Assembly: GCA_964019415.1 (NCBI GenBank)
Contig: OZ025879.1
Coordinates: forward strand, 3,860,637 to 3,924,636
DNA length: 64,000 bases
Reading direction: 5' to 3'
Origin: Ianthella basta
Lineage: Eukaryota > Porifera > Demospongiae > Verongiida > Ianthellidae
A program made the translations under genes and the position numbers. Each line of letters starts with the position of its first letter. The stretch's first letter is position 1. This document shows, piece by piece, positions 32,976 to 44,431 of this stretch. The notes under the pieces were generated by a model that worked only from the letters and a program-made list of their open reading frames with translations, ran no database searches and had not been told where the DNA came from.

Positions 32976-34272
32976 ACTTTTCTCATGCTCATTAGAAAAA
33001 AGGGAGTCTTACCCCACCCAATCTAAAGTGCATAACTTCAAATATTCTGAACAACTTTTCTATTACTATTTTACGAGGGGGCAGTCTTAACAACCTGAAT
33101 CTTCAAGTATTGCTCAAAATGTTGCAACGACTTTTCTCATGCCCATTAGCAAGTGGGCAGTCTTCACCACCCAAACTTTAATACATGACCCCAAATGATG
33201 GAAACAACTTTCTCTTGCCCATTAGCAAGGGGGGTCTTACCCACCCAAACTCAAGTGCTTGGCTCCAGATGTTGCAAATGACTTTTTTCACGCCCATTCG
33301 CAAGAAGAAAGTCTTATTCACCCAAACTTTCATGCATGACTCCATATGTAAAAAATGACTTTTATCATATTCATCAGTGAGGGAAAGTTCGTATCCCACC
33401 CAATCTAAAGTGCATCAATCCAAATGTTGGAGACGACTTTTCTCTTGCTCATTAGCAAGGGTGGAATCTTACACAACCAAACTCAAGTGCATGACTCCAA
33501 ATGTTCCAAACAAATTTTCTCTCGCCCATTTGCAATGGGATATCTTACCCACTCCCATACATGACTCCAAATGTTGCAAATGATTTTTCTCTTGCCCATT
33601 AGAAAGTGAGGAGTCTTATCCACCCAAGCTCAAGTGCATGGCTCCAGATGTTGCAAACAATTTTTCTTCTGCCCATTACAAAAAAGAGAGTTTTACCCAC
33701 CCAGACTCAATTTTATGACTACAGATGTTGCCAATTACTTTTCTTCTGCCAATTGGAATGAAAGGAGTCTTACCCACCCAAACTTTAGTGCATGACTGCC
33801 GATGTCACAAACGAATTTTCTCCTGCCCTTTAGCAAGACGAAAGTCTTTCCCACACAAACTCTAGTGCATGACTCCAGATCTTGCTAACGACTTTTTTCT
33901 GCCCATTATCAAGGTTGGAGTCTTATCCACCCAATTCAAGCGCATGACTCCAGATGTTGCAAACGACTTTCTCTGCCCATTAGCATGGGATAAGTTTTAT
34001 TCACCCAAACCTAAGTTCATGACTTCAGATGTTGCAAACGACTTCTCTCCTGCAGATTAACATGGGAAAGCCTTACCCACCCAAACTAAAGTGCATGACT
34101 CCAAATGTTGCAAACGACTTTCCTTCTGTTCATTAGAAGGGGAGAGTCTTCCTCTCCCAAAACTCAAGTGCATTACTCTAGATGTTGCAAACGACTTTTA
34201 TCTTGCCCATTAGAAAAAGGAGAGTTTTACGCACATAAACCATTAGTGTGTAGAAGAAGAGGCTCATTGCTA

Positions 34273-34426
34273 CGTTGTTCAATGTTGGCGAATACGTAGT
34301 TTTTGGGCAATACGTAGCAGATTATTCAACAACTGAATTCAGAACGTTTTGGCCCGAATGCCTTCGTCAGCATTCAGTTGTTGAATAATCTGCTACGTAT
34401 TGCCCATAAACTACGTATTCGCTTAC
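34273..34426. repeat. Hairpin insertion with ~50-bp arms in the satellite
   Basis: The arms run GCGAATACGTAGTTT, GGGCAATACGTAGCAGATTA, TTCAACAACTGAAT and are mirrored after a ~35-bp loop. Read on the minus strand the loop has CTGACGAAGGC, ATTCGGGCC and AAAACG, a degenerate hammerhead-like arrangement in which the G of the GAAA box is A. Confidence 0.6.
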
Positions 34427-37400
34427 AAACCTTATTGTATGACTGATATGTTGCAAACTATTATTCTGCTGCCTATAGCAAGTGAGAGTATTATCCACAC
34501 AAACTCAAGTGCATGACTACAGAAGTTGCATTAGACCTTTCTCCTACCAATTAGAAAGTGAGATTCGTTCACAACAAAACTCAACGACATGACACCAGAT
34601 ATTGTAAACGACTTTTCTCCTGCTCAGTAACAAGTGTGGAGTATTACCCACACATATTCTAGTACTTTACTCCAGATCTTGCGAACAACTTTTCTCCTGC
34701 CCATGAGCCAGCTGAGAGTCATATTCACCAAAACTCAAGCGCATTACTCCAGTTGTTCCAACGACATTTCTTCAGCCCATGGGGTAGAAAACAGTCTTCC
34801 CGATCCAAACTCTAGAGCAAGACTATAGATGTTGCATTTCACTTTTAACCTGCCCGTTAAATAGAGGAGTAGAAAAGCTGCTTGCAACATCTGTAGTCAA
34901 GCACTAGATTTTTGGTGAGTATAATTCCCCCTTGTTAATGGCCAGAATAAAAGTCACTTAATATTTCTAGAGTCATGCCCTTGAGTTAAGATGGATGGGA
35001 CTCTCCCTTTCCAAAGGGCAAGAGAAAAGACGTTTACTACATTCATCCTCCAGTCATGCACAAGAATTTGGTTCGGTTGCAATAGTTCTTGTTAATTAGA
35101 AAAAGAAAAGTTCTTTCAAAACATCTTGAGACATGCGACTTCAGTTTTGTTGGGTGAAACTCCCTTTTCTCATGGTAAGATCAAAAATCATTTACGACTT
35201 TTGGAGTCATGCACTTCAGTTTAGGTTTGCAAGACTATCTCCTAGCTATTGGGCAGCAGAAAAGTCATTTGTAACATCTGGAGTCATGCACTAGAGTTTA
35301 GTTGGGTGAGACTCCCACCTTGCTAATGGACAGGAGAAAAGTTGTTAGCAACATCTGAGTTCATGCACTTGAGTTAGGGTGAGTAAGACTCCCTTATTGC
35401 TATTGGGAAGGACAAACGTCGTTTGCAACATCTGCAGTCATTTAGTAAAGTTTGGGTAGGTAATACTTCCTCCTTAGTAATGGGGAGGAGAAAAGTCATT
35501 TTTCAACATCTGGATTCATGCACTCTAGTTTGGGTGGGTAAGACTCATCCTTCGCAAATGGTCAGGAAACAAGTCGTTTGCAACATCTGTAATCATGCAC
35601 TAGAGTTTGGTTGGATAAGACTACCCCCTTATTAATGGGCAGGAGAAAAGTCGTCTATAGCATCTGAAGTCGGGCACTTGAGTTTTGGGTAGATCAGACT
35701 TTCCCCTTTAGAATGGGCAGGATAAAAGGCGTTTGCAACATCAGGAGTCATGCAGATGAATGGGTGGGTAAGATTCCCCCATTGCTAATGGACAGCTGAA
35801 AAGTCGTTTGCAACATCTGGAGTCATACACTAGAGTTTAGGTGGGTAAGACTCAAGACCCTTGATAAAGGGCAGGAGAAAAGATGTTAGCAACATCTTGA
35901 TTCATGCACTTGAGTTTGGGTGGATAAGACTCTCCCTTTATATTTGGAAAGAGAAAAGTCGTTTGAAACATCTGCAGTCATGCACTAGAGTTTGGGTCGG
36001 TAAGACTCCTTCCTTACTAATGGTCAGAAGAAATGTCGTTTTAAACATCTGGAGTCATGCATTCCATTTTCGATAAGTAAGGCTCATCCATTGCTAATAG
36101 GCAGGAGAAAAGTCGTTTTAAACATCTGGAGTCATGCCCTAGAGTTTGGGTGGGTAAGACTCTCTGTTGCTAATGGGCAGGAAAAAGGTCGTTTGCAACT
36201 TCTGTAGTAATGCTCTAAGGCTTGGTGAGCAATACTCCGACCTTGCTAATGGGCAGGAGAAAAGTCCTGATGTTGCTAACGACTATTCTCTTGCCCATTA
36301 TCAAAGGGGGAGTCTTTCTTACACAAACTCTAGTGCCAGACTCCAGATCTTGCAAACGACTTTTCTCCTGCCCATTAGCAAGGGGGAGTCTTACCAACCC
36401 AAATTCTAGTACATGACTTCAGATGTTGCAAAAGAGGTTTCTCATGCTTATTAGCAAGGGGTGAGTCGTACCCGCCCAAACTCTAGTGCATGACTCAAGA
36501 TGTTGTAAACGACTTTTCTTCTGCTTATTAGAAAGGGGGGATTCTTACTCACCCAAATTCAAATGCATTACTCCAGATGTTACAAACAACTTTTCTCCTG
36601 CCCATTAGCAAGTGTGGAGTCTTACCTACCCAAACTCTAGTTCATGACTCCAGATGTGGCTAATGACTCTTCTGCCTATTAGCAAGAAGGGAGTCTTGCC
36701 CACTGAAACTCTACTGCATGACTCCAGATGTTGCAAATGACAATTCTCTTACCCTTTGGAAAGGGGGAGTCTTACCTACCGAAACTAAAGTGCATGACTC
36801 CAGAACTGTAAACGACTTTTCTCCTGCCCATTAGTAAGAGGGAAGTCTCACTCAAACAAACCAAGTGCATGACTCCAGATGTTGCAAACGACTATTTTCC
36901 TGCCCATTAGAAAGTGGGAGTCCTACCCACTCAAACTCTAGTGCATGACTTTAGAAGTTGCAACCGACTTTTCTCCTGCCTATAAGCAAGGGGGGAGCGT
37001 TATCCAACCAAACTCTACTGCTTGACTCCAGATGTTGTAAACGACTTTTCTCATGCTTATTAAAAAGAGGGGAGTCTTACTCAAACTCAAGTGCATTACT
37101 ACAGTTATTGAAAACGACTATTCTCCTGCTCATTAACAAGGTCGTACCCACCCAAACTCTAGTGCATGACTCTAGATAGGGCAAACGACATTTCTCTTGC
37201 CCATTCGCAAGGGGGAGTCTTACCCACCCTTATTCTAGTGCATGACTCCAGATTTTGTAAGCAACATTTCTACTGCCCATTAGCAAGGGGGAGTCTTACT
37301 CACCCAAACTCAAGCGCATTACTATACATGTTGCAAACGTCTTTTCACCTGTCTATTATCAAGTGGAGAGTCTTACACACCCAAACTCAAGTGCATGACT

Positions 37401-39275
37401 CCAGATATTGCACACAACTTTTTACTGCCTATTAGCAAGGGGTGAGTCTGACCCCCCCCCCCCCCCCATACTCTAGTGCATGACTCCAGATGTTGTAAAC
37501 AACTTTTCTTCTGCATATTAGCAAGGGGGAATCTTACCCACCCAAACTCTAGTGCATAACTCCAGAAATATCCATCGACTTTTCTCCTACCCATTATCAA
37601 AGAGGAGTCTTACCCAAACTCTAGTGCTGGACTCCAGACATTGTAAACGACGTTACTCCTGCTTATTAGCAATGGGGGAGTATTACCCACCCAAACTGTT
37701 GTGCATGACTACAGATGTTGCAAATGACATATCTCCTACCCATTAGCAAGGGTGGAATCTTATCCACCCAAACTCTAGTGCATTAATTCAAATTTTGCAA
37801 ACGACTCTTCACCTGCCCCTTACCAAGGAGGGAGTTGCACCCACCAAATCTCTAGTGCATTACTCTAGATTTTGCATACGACTTTTCTCCTGCCCATTAG
37901 CAAGGGGGGGGGTCTTTCCCAACCAAACTCTAGTGCATGACTCCAGATGTTGCCAACGACTTTTCTCCTGCTGATTAGCAAGGGGAAAGTCTTACTCACC
38001 CAAACTCTACTGCATGACTCCAGATGGTGCAAACGACTTTTCACCTGCCCATTAGCAAGGGGTGAGTCTTACTCACCCTAACTCAAGTGCATGACTCCAG
38101 ATATTGCAAACGACATTTCTCCAACCCATTTGCAAAGGGGGAGTCTCAATCACCCAAACTAAAGTGCATGACTCCAGATGTTGCAAACGGCTTTTCAGAC
38201 GATGCAAATGACTTTTCTTTATCTTATTTGCAAAGGAGGAGTCTTACCTACTCAAACTCTAGTGCATCACATCAGATGTTGTAAACGACTTTTCTCCTGC
38301 CCATTACCAAGGGGGTGTTACCTACTCAAACTCTACTGCATGATTCCAGATGTTGCACAACACATTTCTCCTGCCCATTTTCAATAGGGGAGTCTTACCC
38401 ACCCAAACTCTAGTGAATGAGTTTAGATGTTACTAACGACTATTCTTTTGCCTCTAACCAAGGGAGGAGTCTTAACCACCCAAACTCTACTGCATGACTC
38501 CAGATGTTGTAAACGACTTTTCTCATGCCCATTAGTAAGGAGGGAGTCTCACTCATCCAAACTCAAGTGCACTACTTTAGATGTTGCAAACGACTTTCTG
38601 CTGCTCATTAGAAAAGGGGGAGTCCTACCCACTCAAACTCTAGTGCATGACTCCAGATGTTGTAAACGACTTTTCTCATGCTTATTAGGAAGGGGGAGTC
38701 TTACCCAAACTCAATTGCATTACTACACATGTTGCAAACGACTTTTCACCTGTCCATTATCAAGCGGGGAGTCTTACCCACCCAAATTCAAGTGCATGAC
38801 TCCAGAAGTTGCAAATGACTATTCTCCTGCCCATTACTGTGGTGGGAGCCTTACCCACACAAACTCTAGTGCCAGACTACAGATATGGCAAACGACTTTC
38901 CTCTTTCCCTTTACCAAGGGGAGTATTACCCATCTAAATTTTAGTGCATGACTCCAGATGTTGCACAACTTTTCTATTGCTTATTAGCAAAGAGTGAGTC
39001 TTACCCCCCCCCCCCCCTTTCCCCTCCGTTCTCCAGATGTTGTAAACGACTATTCTTCTGCATATTGGCAAGGGAAGAGTCTTACTCACCCAAACTAAAG
39101 TGCATTACTCCAGATGTTGCACACAGCTTTTCTTTTGCCTATTAGCAAGGGCGTGCATGTAATTATAAGTACATGTACATGTACATATAATTACTGTCTT
39201 ACCCACCATAAGTAGTGCATAACTCCAGATATTACTAAAGACTTTTCTCCTGCCCATTAGCAAGGGGGGAGTCTT

Positions 39276-39780
39276 TCCACGGCTGTTTCCACAATATAGA
39301 TAGCGGCAGTTTAGTCTGGGTTTTGGAACTGCCCTCGAGGTGCTGGGTGTCTCCCTCGCAAAGACACGCGCAATAGATTTTAGCCTTTTTTCCATGATCT
39401 CTTTGACAATCACTGCGTTACGGCAACGACAGGTAAGTTCAATTCTGGTTTTAAAAGCGTTGTTCGCGCCTTTTTACTTGTGATATATGGACATATACCT
39501 TCTTATGTTCAATTGCTTGTAGCGCCATTCTCCGGGTTTTCCTGCAATGATGTTATACGTTTTGGGATAGTCTAACCATCATACAACACTGTACTGTTGA
39601 GAGTGCTCTACTGCCATTTTCCTACAACCCGTTTTAAGAGCAAATATTTTGGTTATTATTGTGAACAGTGCAGCCATCTTTGTTGGGCTGACTGCATATC
39701 AATGCTTCTTTACAGTATTCCAGATTTCAGAGCAGTGCATTCTTTGAAATGCAATCTGCTGTACCATGTGGCCGAAAGTT
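39276..39780 (+). repeat. Satellite-adjacent module (copy 2)
   Basis: Block 2 copy of 22906-23400, with the same MISLTITALRQRQ frame, GTAAG donor and downstream FPTTRFKSKYFGYYCEQCSH frame. It carries a small deletion near 39725 and ends at the junction with the hammerhead-repeat side. Confidence 0.55.
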
Positions 39781-39929
39781 CTTGCTATCAGCCATTGCTA
39801 TATAATTATAGTATTGATAATATCATGTCATGCATGCAAGTATATACTTGTTATTGCATGCATGCACATGTGGTATGTGTACATTATAGTACATGAACAA
39901 AGGCTAATCACTGGATATTAATTACGCCT

Positions 39930-40170
39930 ACCAGCCTTCTACACCAAAGTGTTTCAGGAGCCTGGGGGCCGGAGCCCTATTGATGGCAACCAGTGATCGC
40001 ACTCCCCCATTACTAGTCATTCTACAAAGATGGAAGAGCCACAGACAGCTGTTTCACCCTGATTGGGGCTCATCAGTGTGGCGTACTGATTGAATGCAAG
40101 ATGATTAGTCACTCTTGTATCCGCCACCAGTGAAACACTTGTGGTTTCAACAAGAGTGAATATTAATGGG
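39930..40170 (-). mobile_element. Hammerhead-bearing dispersed repeat, copy f
   Basis: Block 2 counterpart of copy e (24505-24745), on the minus strand, same element order. Confidence 0.7.
40038..40082 (-). ncRNA. Hammerhead ribozyme motif (type I), intact core
   Basis: On the minus strand: GCCACA / TGTGGC stem I, CTGATGA, GCCC / GGGT stem II with loop CAATCA, GAAAC, loop AGCT and GTC. It differs from its block 1 partner by one stem I base, here restoring a Watson-Crick pair. Confidence 0.87.
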
Positions 40171-41201
40171 GGAAGTTCCCCCCGCCGAAATGGTTCCGCC
40201 GGGCCAAAAACGGCAGAAAATGGCTACCGTAATGGTTCCGCCGTAGTGACAAAGTCCCTCTCGTCTCTCGATATTCGTTGTTGTGGTAGATCTTGAGTGC
40301 TAGTCGAACGGCACAAGTTGGAGCAGGATGCAGCAACAGCTTTGCAAGTGCAAGTTGCATACCTGTTGCTGCATCCTGCTCCAACTTGTGCCATTCGACT
40401 AACACCAACACTGTACTTCCATTCATAGTGGTCCCCCACTGCATACCAATCGATGCTGGTGCCCGGTCCCCCTGACCTTCAGCAACTTTCGCTGGTGTTT
40501 TTTCCTTCCTTCAACTAACGCAAACACTCTACTTGCACTCAGGGTGGTTACTCTTAGCAACTTGCACTGGTGGTCTTGTTCCTAGTAGCACTTGCAGATA
40601 TACTGCATGCGCAGATTGCAACTTGCACTGTGTGGTGGTGGTGGTGGTGGTGGTGCTGGTGGTGCTGCATGGTGGTGTATATATGCAGCACAAACACTCT
40701 ACCTGCACTCGGGGTGGTTACCCTTGGCAACTTGCACTGGTGATCTTGTTCCTAGTAGCACTTGCACATATACTGCATGCGCAGATTGCAACTTGCACTG
40801 TGATGATGGTGCATGGTGGTGGTAGTGGTGTCATGGAAGGGGTGCCATGGGATAGTAGCATGTAGTGGTTGTATATTTATATTATAATATTTGGGCACGT
40901 GACATTATAGGTGTTTGGTGATGTTTGCCGTACATGTATTTGTATGTGTAAGTCAGTGCTGGCAGTTGTACACATGTGCACTAGCTTGCCTTTGGCAGGA
41001 TTCTGTACAAATACCCTATCACCATTTGTCTCACCATATGTGAATGTGGAAGTCAGTGGTGGTGATAGAGCACTTGTAACTTAGAAGTTGTATGAAAGCC
41101 TGCCTTCAGTGGTGGGTATACAAATACATGTACAGCAAACATCACCATACACCTATAATGTTCGTGCCCAAATATAATACTAGGCAGATGATAATCATCA
41201 G
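40171..41201. repeat. GCAAGTTGC-rich repeat and duplicated tail, block 2
   Basis: 40293-40420 is a small inverted repeat around AGCAGGATGCAGCAACAG. 40500-40860 repeats the GCAACTTGCACTG words with a GGT/GTG microsatellite (40630-40670). 40865-41110 copies 25490-25740. No gene. Confidence 0.6.
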
Positions 41202-41611
41202 TGGGGCGAGCCTGAGCAAGGAATAAAGCAATAACATTGCACACACTCAGCAGACTGCAGAGATTGTAGCTGCAGGCCAGGAAATGCCTCACAGCAAGTG
41301 ATACATTGCGTCACCATAGATTGCGTAGGGTAGAGTATCTATGGCGCCACCTCCGGTCCAGTTTAGATAGGTGTCTATGGAAGGCACCCGTTTTGTGACG
41401 AACCACAGGCTGTTCAAGCAGTGAAGGTTGCGGATGCACGCGACGTTGTGCTCTATGCGCATGCCTTTCTCTATCGCCGTCTAATCGTGCTTCTGTCTCT
41501 GCAACAGTTTCAGCAGCACGTCGTTCGATCTGGGCAGCACTTATCTGCAGCAGTCGGGCCTGTCTCTGGTCTGCACTTTCTGCAGAGTGTCTTGCCTCTG
41601 AGCAGCACTTA

Positions 41612-42359
41612 CCGTATTCGCTCTATTAGACGCCGCGGCTACTATTTATTTCGCTAGGCAATTTGGTGCGGCGTCTATTAAAGAGCGGCTACTAATAGAG
41701 AGCGGCGTTTATTAAACTCAGTGGGCCGTCGGTGACTCGTTCGGTGAAGTCTTTTGTGAGGTAGGGGCTTTGAAAAAAGCCCCTACCTCAACCAGTCCCA
41801 CGACTTACACAGCCGCTGGGAATGTACGTGCTCCCAGCAAAGCGTTGTGCCTCCAGTGGGTGAAGGAGTGCTGGGAGGCGCTTCCAAGAGAGATTGTAAA
41901 GAAGTACTTCTGCGCGTGTGGGAATTCCGTGCACACAGACAGCACGGAAGACGGAGAAATCCACTGTCTTAAAGAAGGCGAAGTGGCTACAGACGCCAGA
42001 AAGACAATTGAAAGAGACACTGCCGCGCTTGCCACTGCAACAGATTCGCTCGAGGAATCAGACCCCTTCGCCGATGTTGAAGATGACTAAAAAGAGTTGG
42101 AGGAGAACGAACTTGTTCTAGAAGACTGCTAATTTATTACACTATGCTTTCTACAATCCTTAAAATGTAGCTACTGTATACCTTTTGCTTGTATTGCTAT
42201 CTCTGCTATTGCCGTCGAGCGATTCCAACGTTGTCTACTCGAATACTAGCCGCGGCTACTAATAGAGAGCGGCTACTATTTCTTTCAGCACATCCGAAGG
42301 TGCGTCTACTATTAGAGAGCGGCGACTAACTGAGAGCGTTTTTAATAGAGTAAATACGG
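41612..42359 (+). mobile_element. pogo-type element inserted at TA
   Basis: Ends CCGTATTCGCTCTATTAGAC and its counterpart (…AATAGAGTAAATACGG) flanked by TA (41610-41611, 42360-42361). The tandem copy at about 43187 shows the empty site GCAGCACATAACTGCTGC, so the insertion and its TA duplication are directly demonstrated. Subterminal repeats of GCGGCTACTAATAGAGAGC lie at both sides. It carries only the end of a transposase gene. Confidence 0.85.
41770..42090 (+). pseudogene. pogo/Tigger-family transposase C-terminal fragment
   Basis: The open frame includes RAPSKALCLQWVKECWEALP, VKKYFCACGNS, DSTEDGEIHCL and an acidic tail DPFADVEDD. A WVxxxW, CGI/S, DGTEDD-like order is usual after the DDE domain in pogo-group proteins. 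No ATG begins it and no DDE domain is present. Being inside a TA-flanked element, it is the leftover 3' end of the transposase gene. Confidence 0.7.
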
Positions 42360-42781
42360 TAACTGCTGCAGGCGGGCCCTGTGTCGCATCAGCAGTTGCG
42401 TTGGCCACTCGGATAGCGCGCCTGGCCCTGTCGCGTTCTCTTCGTACTCTCAACCGTTCTTCTCTGCGTTCAGGTGTTTCAGAGGCACGTATGTCTCTCT
42501 CGCTCTCGCCTCCGCCGTAGGCGCTCCGCGTGGGCCGGATCCATGTCGTCGTCCGTGAAACATGTACACTGTGCAGCATGTAGTGTATATGTATAATTGT
42601 TTGTACATGCACGATAGTGCAACCACAATGTTCGTGAAGCCAAAGCAGCTAGTACAAATGCGTTTGCAAATAGAATTATACGGTAAGACGTACGAGGACA
42701 GACAAAATCGCCGTTGATCTCCTAACTGTGGGGCTCGCTCAGGCTCGCCCCAATTAATACTAGGCAGATGATAATCATCAG

Positions 42782-43585
42782 TGGGGCGAGCCTGAGCAAG
42801 GAATAAAGCAATAACATTGCACACACTCAGCAGACTGCAGAGATTGTAGCTGCAGGCCAGGAAATGCCTCACAGCAAGTGATACATTGCGTCACCATAGA
42901 TTGCGTAGGGTAGAGTATCTATGGCGCCTCCTCCGGTCCAGTTTAGATAGGTGTCTATGGAAGGCACCCATTTTGTGACGAACCACAGGCTGTTCAAGCA
43001 GTGAAGGTTGCGGCCGCACGCGACGTTGTGCTCTATGCGCATGCCTTTCTCTGTCACCGTCTAATCGTGCTCCTGTCTCTGCAACAGTTTCAGCAGCACG
43101 TCGTTCGGTCTGGGTAGCACTTATCTGCAGCAGTCGGGCCTGTCTCTGGTCTGCACTTTCTGCAGAGTGTCGTGCCCTCCGGGCAGCACATAACTGCTGC
43201 AGGCGGGCCCTGTGTCGCATCAGCAGTTGCGTTGGCCACTCGGATAGCGCGCCTGGCCCTGTCCCGTTCTCTTCGCACTCTCAACCGTTCTTCTCTGCGT
43301 TCAGGTGTTTCAGAGGTACGTATGTCTCTCTCGCTCTCGCCTCCGCCGTAGGCGCTCCGCGTGGGCCGGATCCATGTCGTCGTCCGTGAAACATGTACAC
43401 TGTGCAGCATGTAGGGTATATGTATAATTGTTTGTACATGCACCATAGTGCGCAACCACAATGTTCGTGAAGCCGAAGCGGCTAGTACAAATGCGTTTGC
43501 AAATAGAACCATACGGTAAGACGTACGAGGACAGACAAAATCGCCGTTGATCTCCTAACTGTGGGGCTCGCTCAGGCTCGCCCCA
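42782..43585 (-). mobile_element. ~0.8 kb element with 16-bp terminal inverted repeats, copy 2
   Basis: Same ends as 41202-42752. On the minus strand, stretches such as ETPERREERLRVRRERDRAR and RRARHSAESADQRQARLLQI recur in changing frames. They represent the approximately 17-residue AAETxEQRxARL repeat known from TE-associated invertebrate proteins. Frames are broken, so no functional product. The spacer ATTAATACTAGGCAGATGAT precedes both copies. Confidence 0.6.
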
Positions 43586-43789
43586 ATTAATATACAACCA
43601 ACACATGCTACTATCCCATGGCACCACATCCATGACACCACTACCACCACCATGCACCATCATCACAGTGCAAGTTGCAATCTGTACATGCAGTATATGT
43701 GCAAGTGCTACTAGGAACAAGACCACCAGTGCAAGTTGCCAAGGGTAACCACCCCGAGTGTAGGTAGAGTGTTTGTGCTATATATACAC
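43586..43789. repeat. GCAAGTTGC-rich repeat
   Basis: Inverted relative to 40690-40860, with GGGTAACCACCCCGAGTG and CCACCA runs. It continues into the palindrome. No gene. Confidence 0.5.
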
Positions 43790-44424
43790 CACCACCACCA
43801 CCACACAGTGCAAGTTGCAATCTGCGCATGCAGTATATGCGCCAATGCTTCTATGAACAAGGCCACCAGTGCAAGTTGCTGAGAGTAATCACCCCGAGAG
43901 CAAGTAGAGTGTTTGCGCTAGTTGAAGAAAGGAAAAAATTACCAGCACAAGTTGCTGAAGGTCAGGGGGACCGGGCACCTGCATCGATTGGCATGCAGTG
44001 GGGGACCACTATGAATGCAAGTACAGTGTTGGAGCGCTAGACGAATGGCACAAGTTGGAGCAGGATGCAGCAACAGGTATGCAACTTGCACTTGGGCACT
44101 ATATGTGAACCGTGTTCTGCCCAAGTGCAAGTTGCATACCTGTTGCTGCATCCTGCTCCAACTTGTGCCGTTCGTCTAGCGCTTCAACACTGTACTTGCA
44201 TTCATAGTGGTCCCCCACTGCATGCCAATCGATGCTGGTGCCCGGTTTCCCTGACCTTCAGCAACTTGTGCTGGTGGTTTTTTCCTTTCTTCAACTAGCG
44301 CAAACACTCTACTTGCTCTCGGGGTGATTACTCTCAGCAGCTTGCACTGGTGGCCTTGTTCATAGAAGCATTGGCGCATATACTGCATGCGCAGATTGCA
44401 ACTTGCACTGTGTGGTGGTGGTAT
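43790..44424. repeat. Near-perfect palindrome with ~310-bp arms
   Basis: The left arm (43790-44100) and right arm (44119-44424) are reverse complements with few mismatches, from CCACACAGTGCAAGTTGC to TGCACTTGGGCA. The spacer of about 18 bp (CTATATGTGAACCGTGTT) separates them. A transcript would form a ~300-bp double-stranded hairpin. Single arms of the same sequence are at 24985-25280 and 40310-40520. Confidence 0.85.
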
Positions 44425-44431
44425 GTATATA

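Larger units (their letters stand above)
31255..39275. repeat. 77-bp satellite array B
   Basis: Direct units at 31255-34865 belong to a variant with CTCCAAATGTTGCAAAC and CTCATGCCCATTAGC. They are inverted at about 34870-36285 and direct again at 36286-39275, the last two parts matching array A. The array is interrupted by unrelated inserts at 32345-32975 and 34255-34440. Poly-C runs sit at about 37453 and 39005. The open frames are read-through of the repeat. Confidence 0.92.
28507..41110. repeat. Segmental duplication, block 2
   Basis: Counterpart of block 1 (see 15440-25740). It is longer because the 80-bp satellite is expanded and about 3.9 kb of variant 77-bp satellite (31255-35158) has no equivalent in block 1. 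It is shorter where 23401-24358 is missing at the junction near 39780. SURF4 exons 1 and 2 are not included. Confidence 0.85.
41202..42752. mobile_element. ~0.8 kb element with 16-bp terminal inverted repeats, copy 1 (interrupted)
   Basis: The ends are TGGGGCGAGCCTGAGC and GCTCAGGCTCGCCCCA, perfect inverted repeats. On the minus strand the body encodes broken Arg/Glu/Ala-rich motifs (ETPERREERLRVRRERDRAR) like those found upstream of some invertebrate Helitron or helicase proteins. A second element (41612-42359) has inserted. Copy 2 follows in tandem at 42782. Confidence 0.65.
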
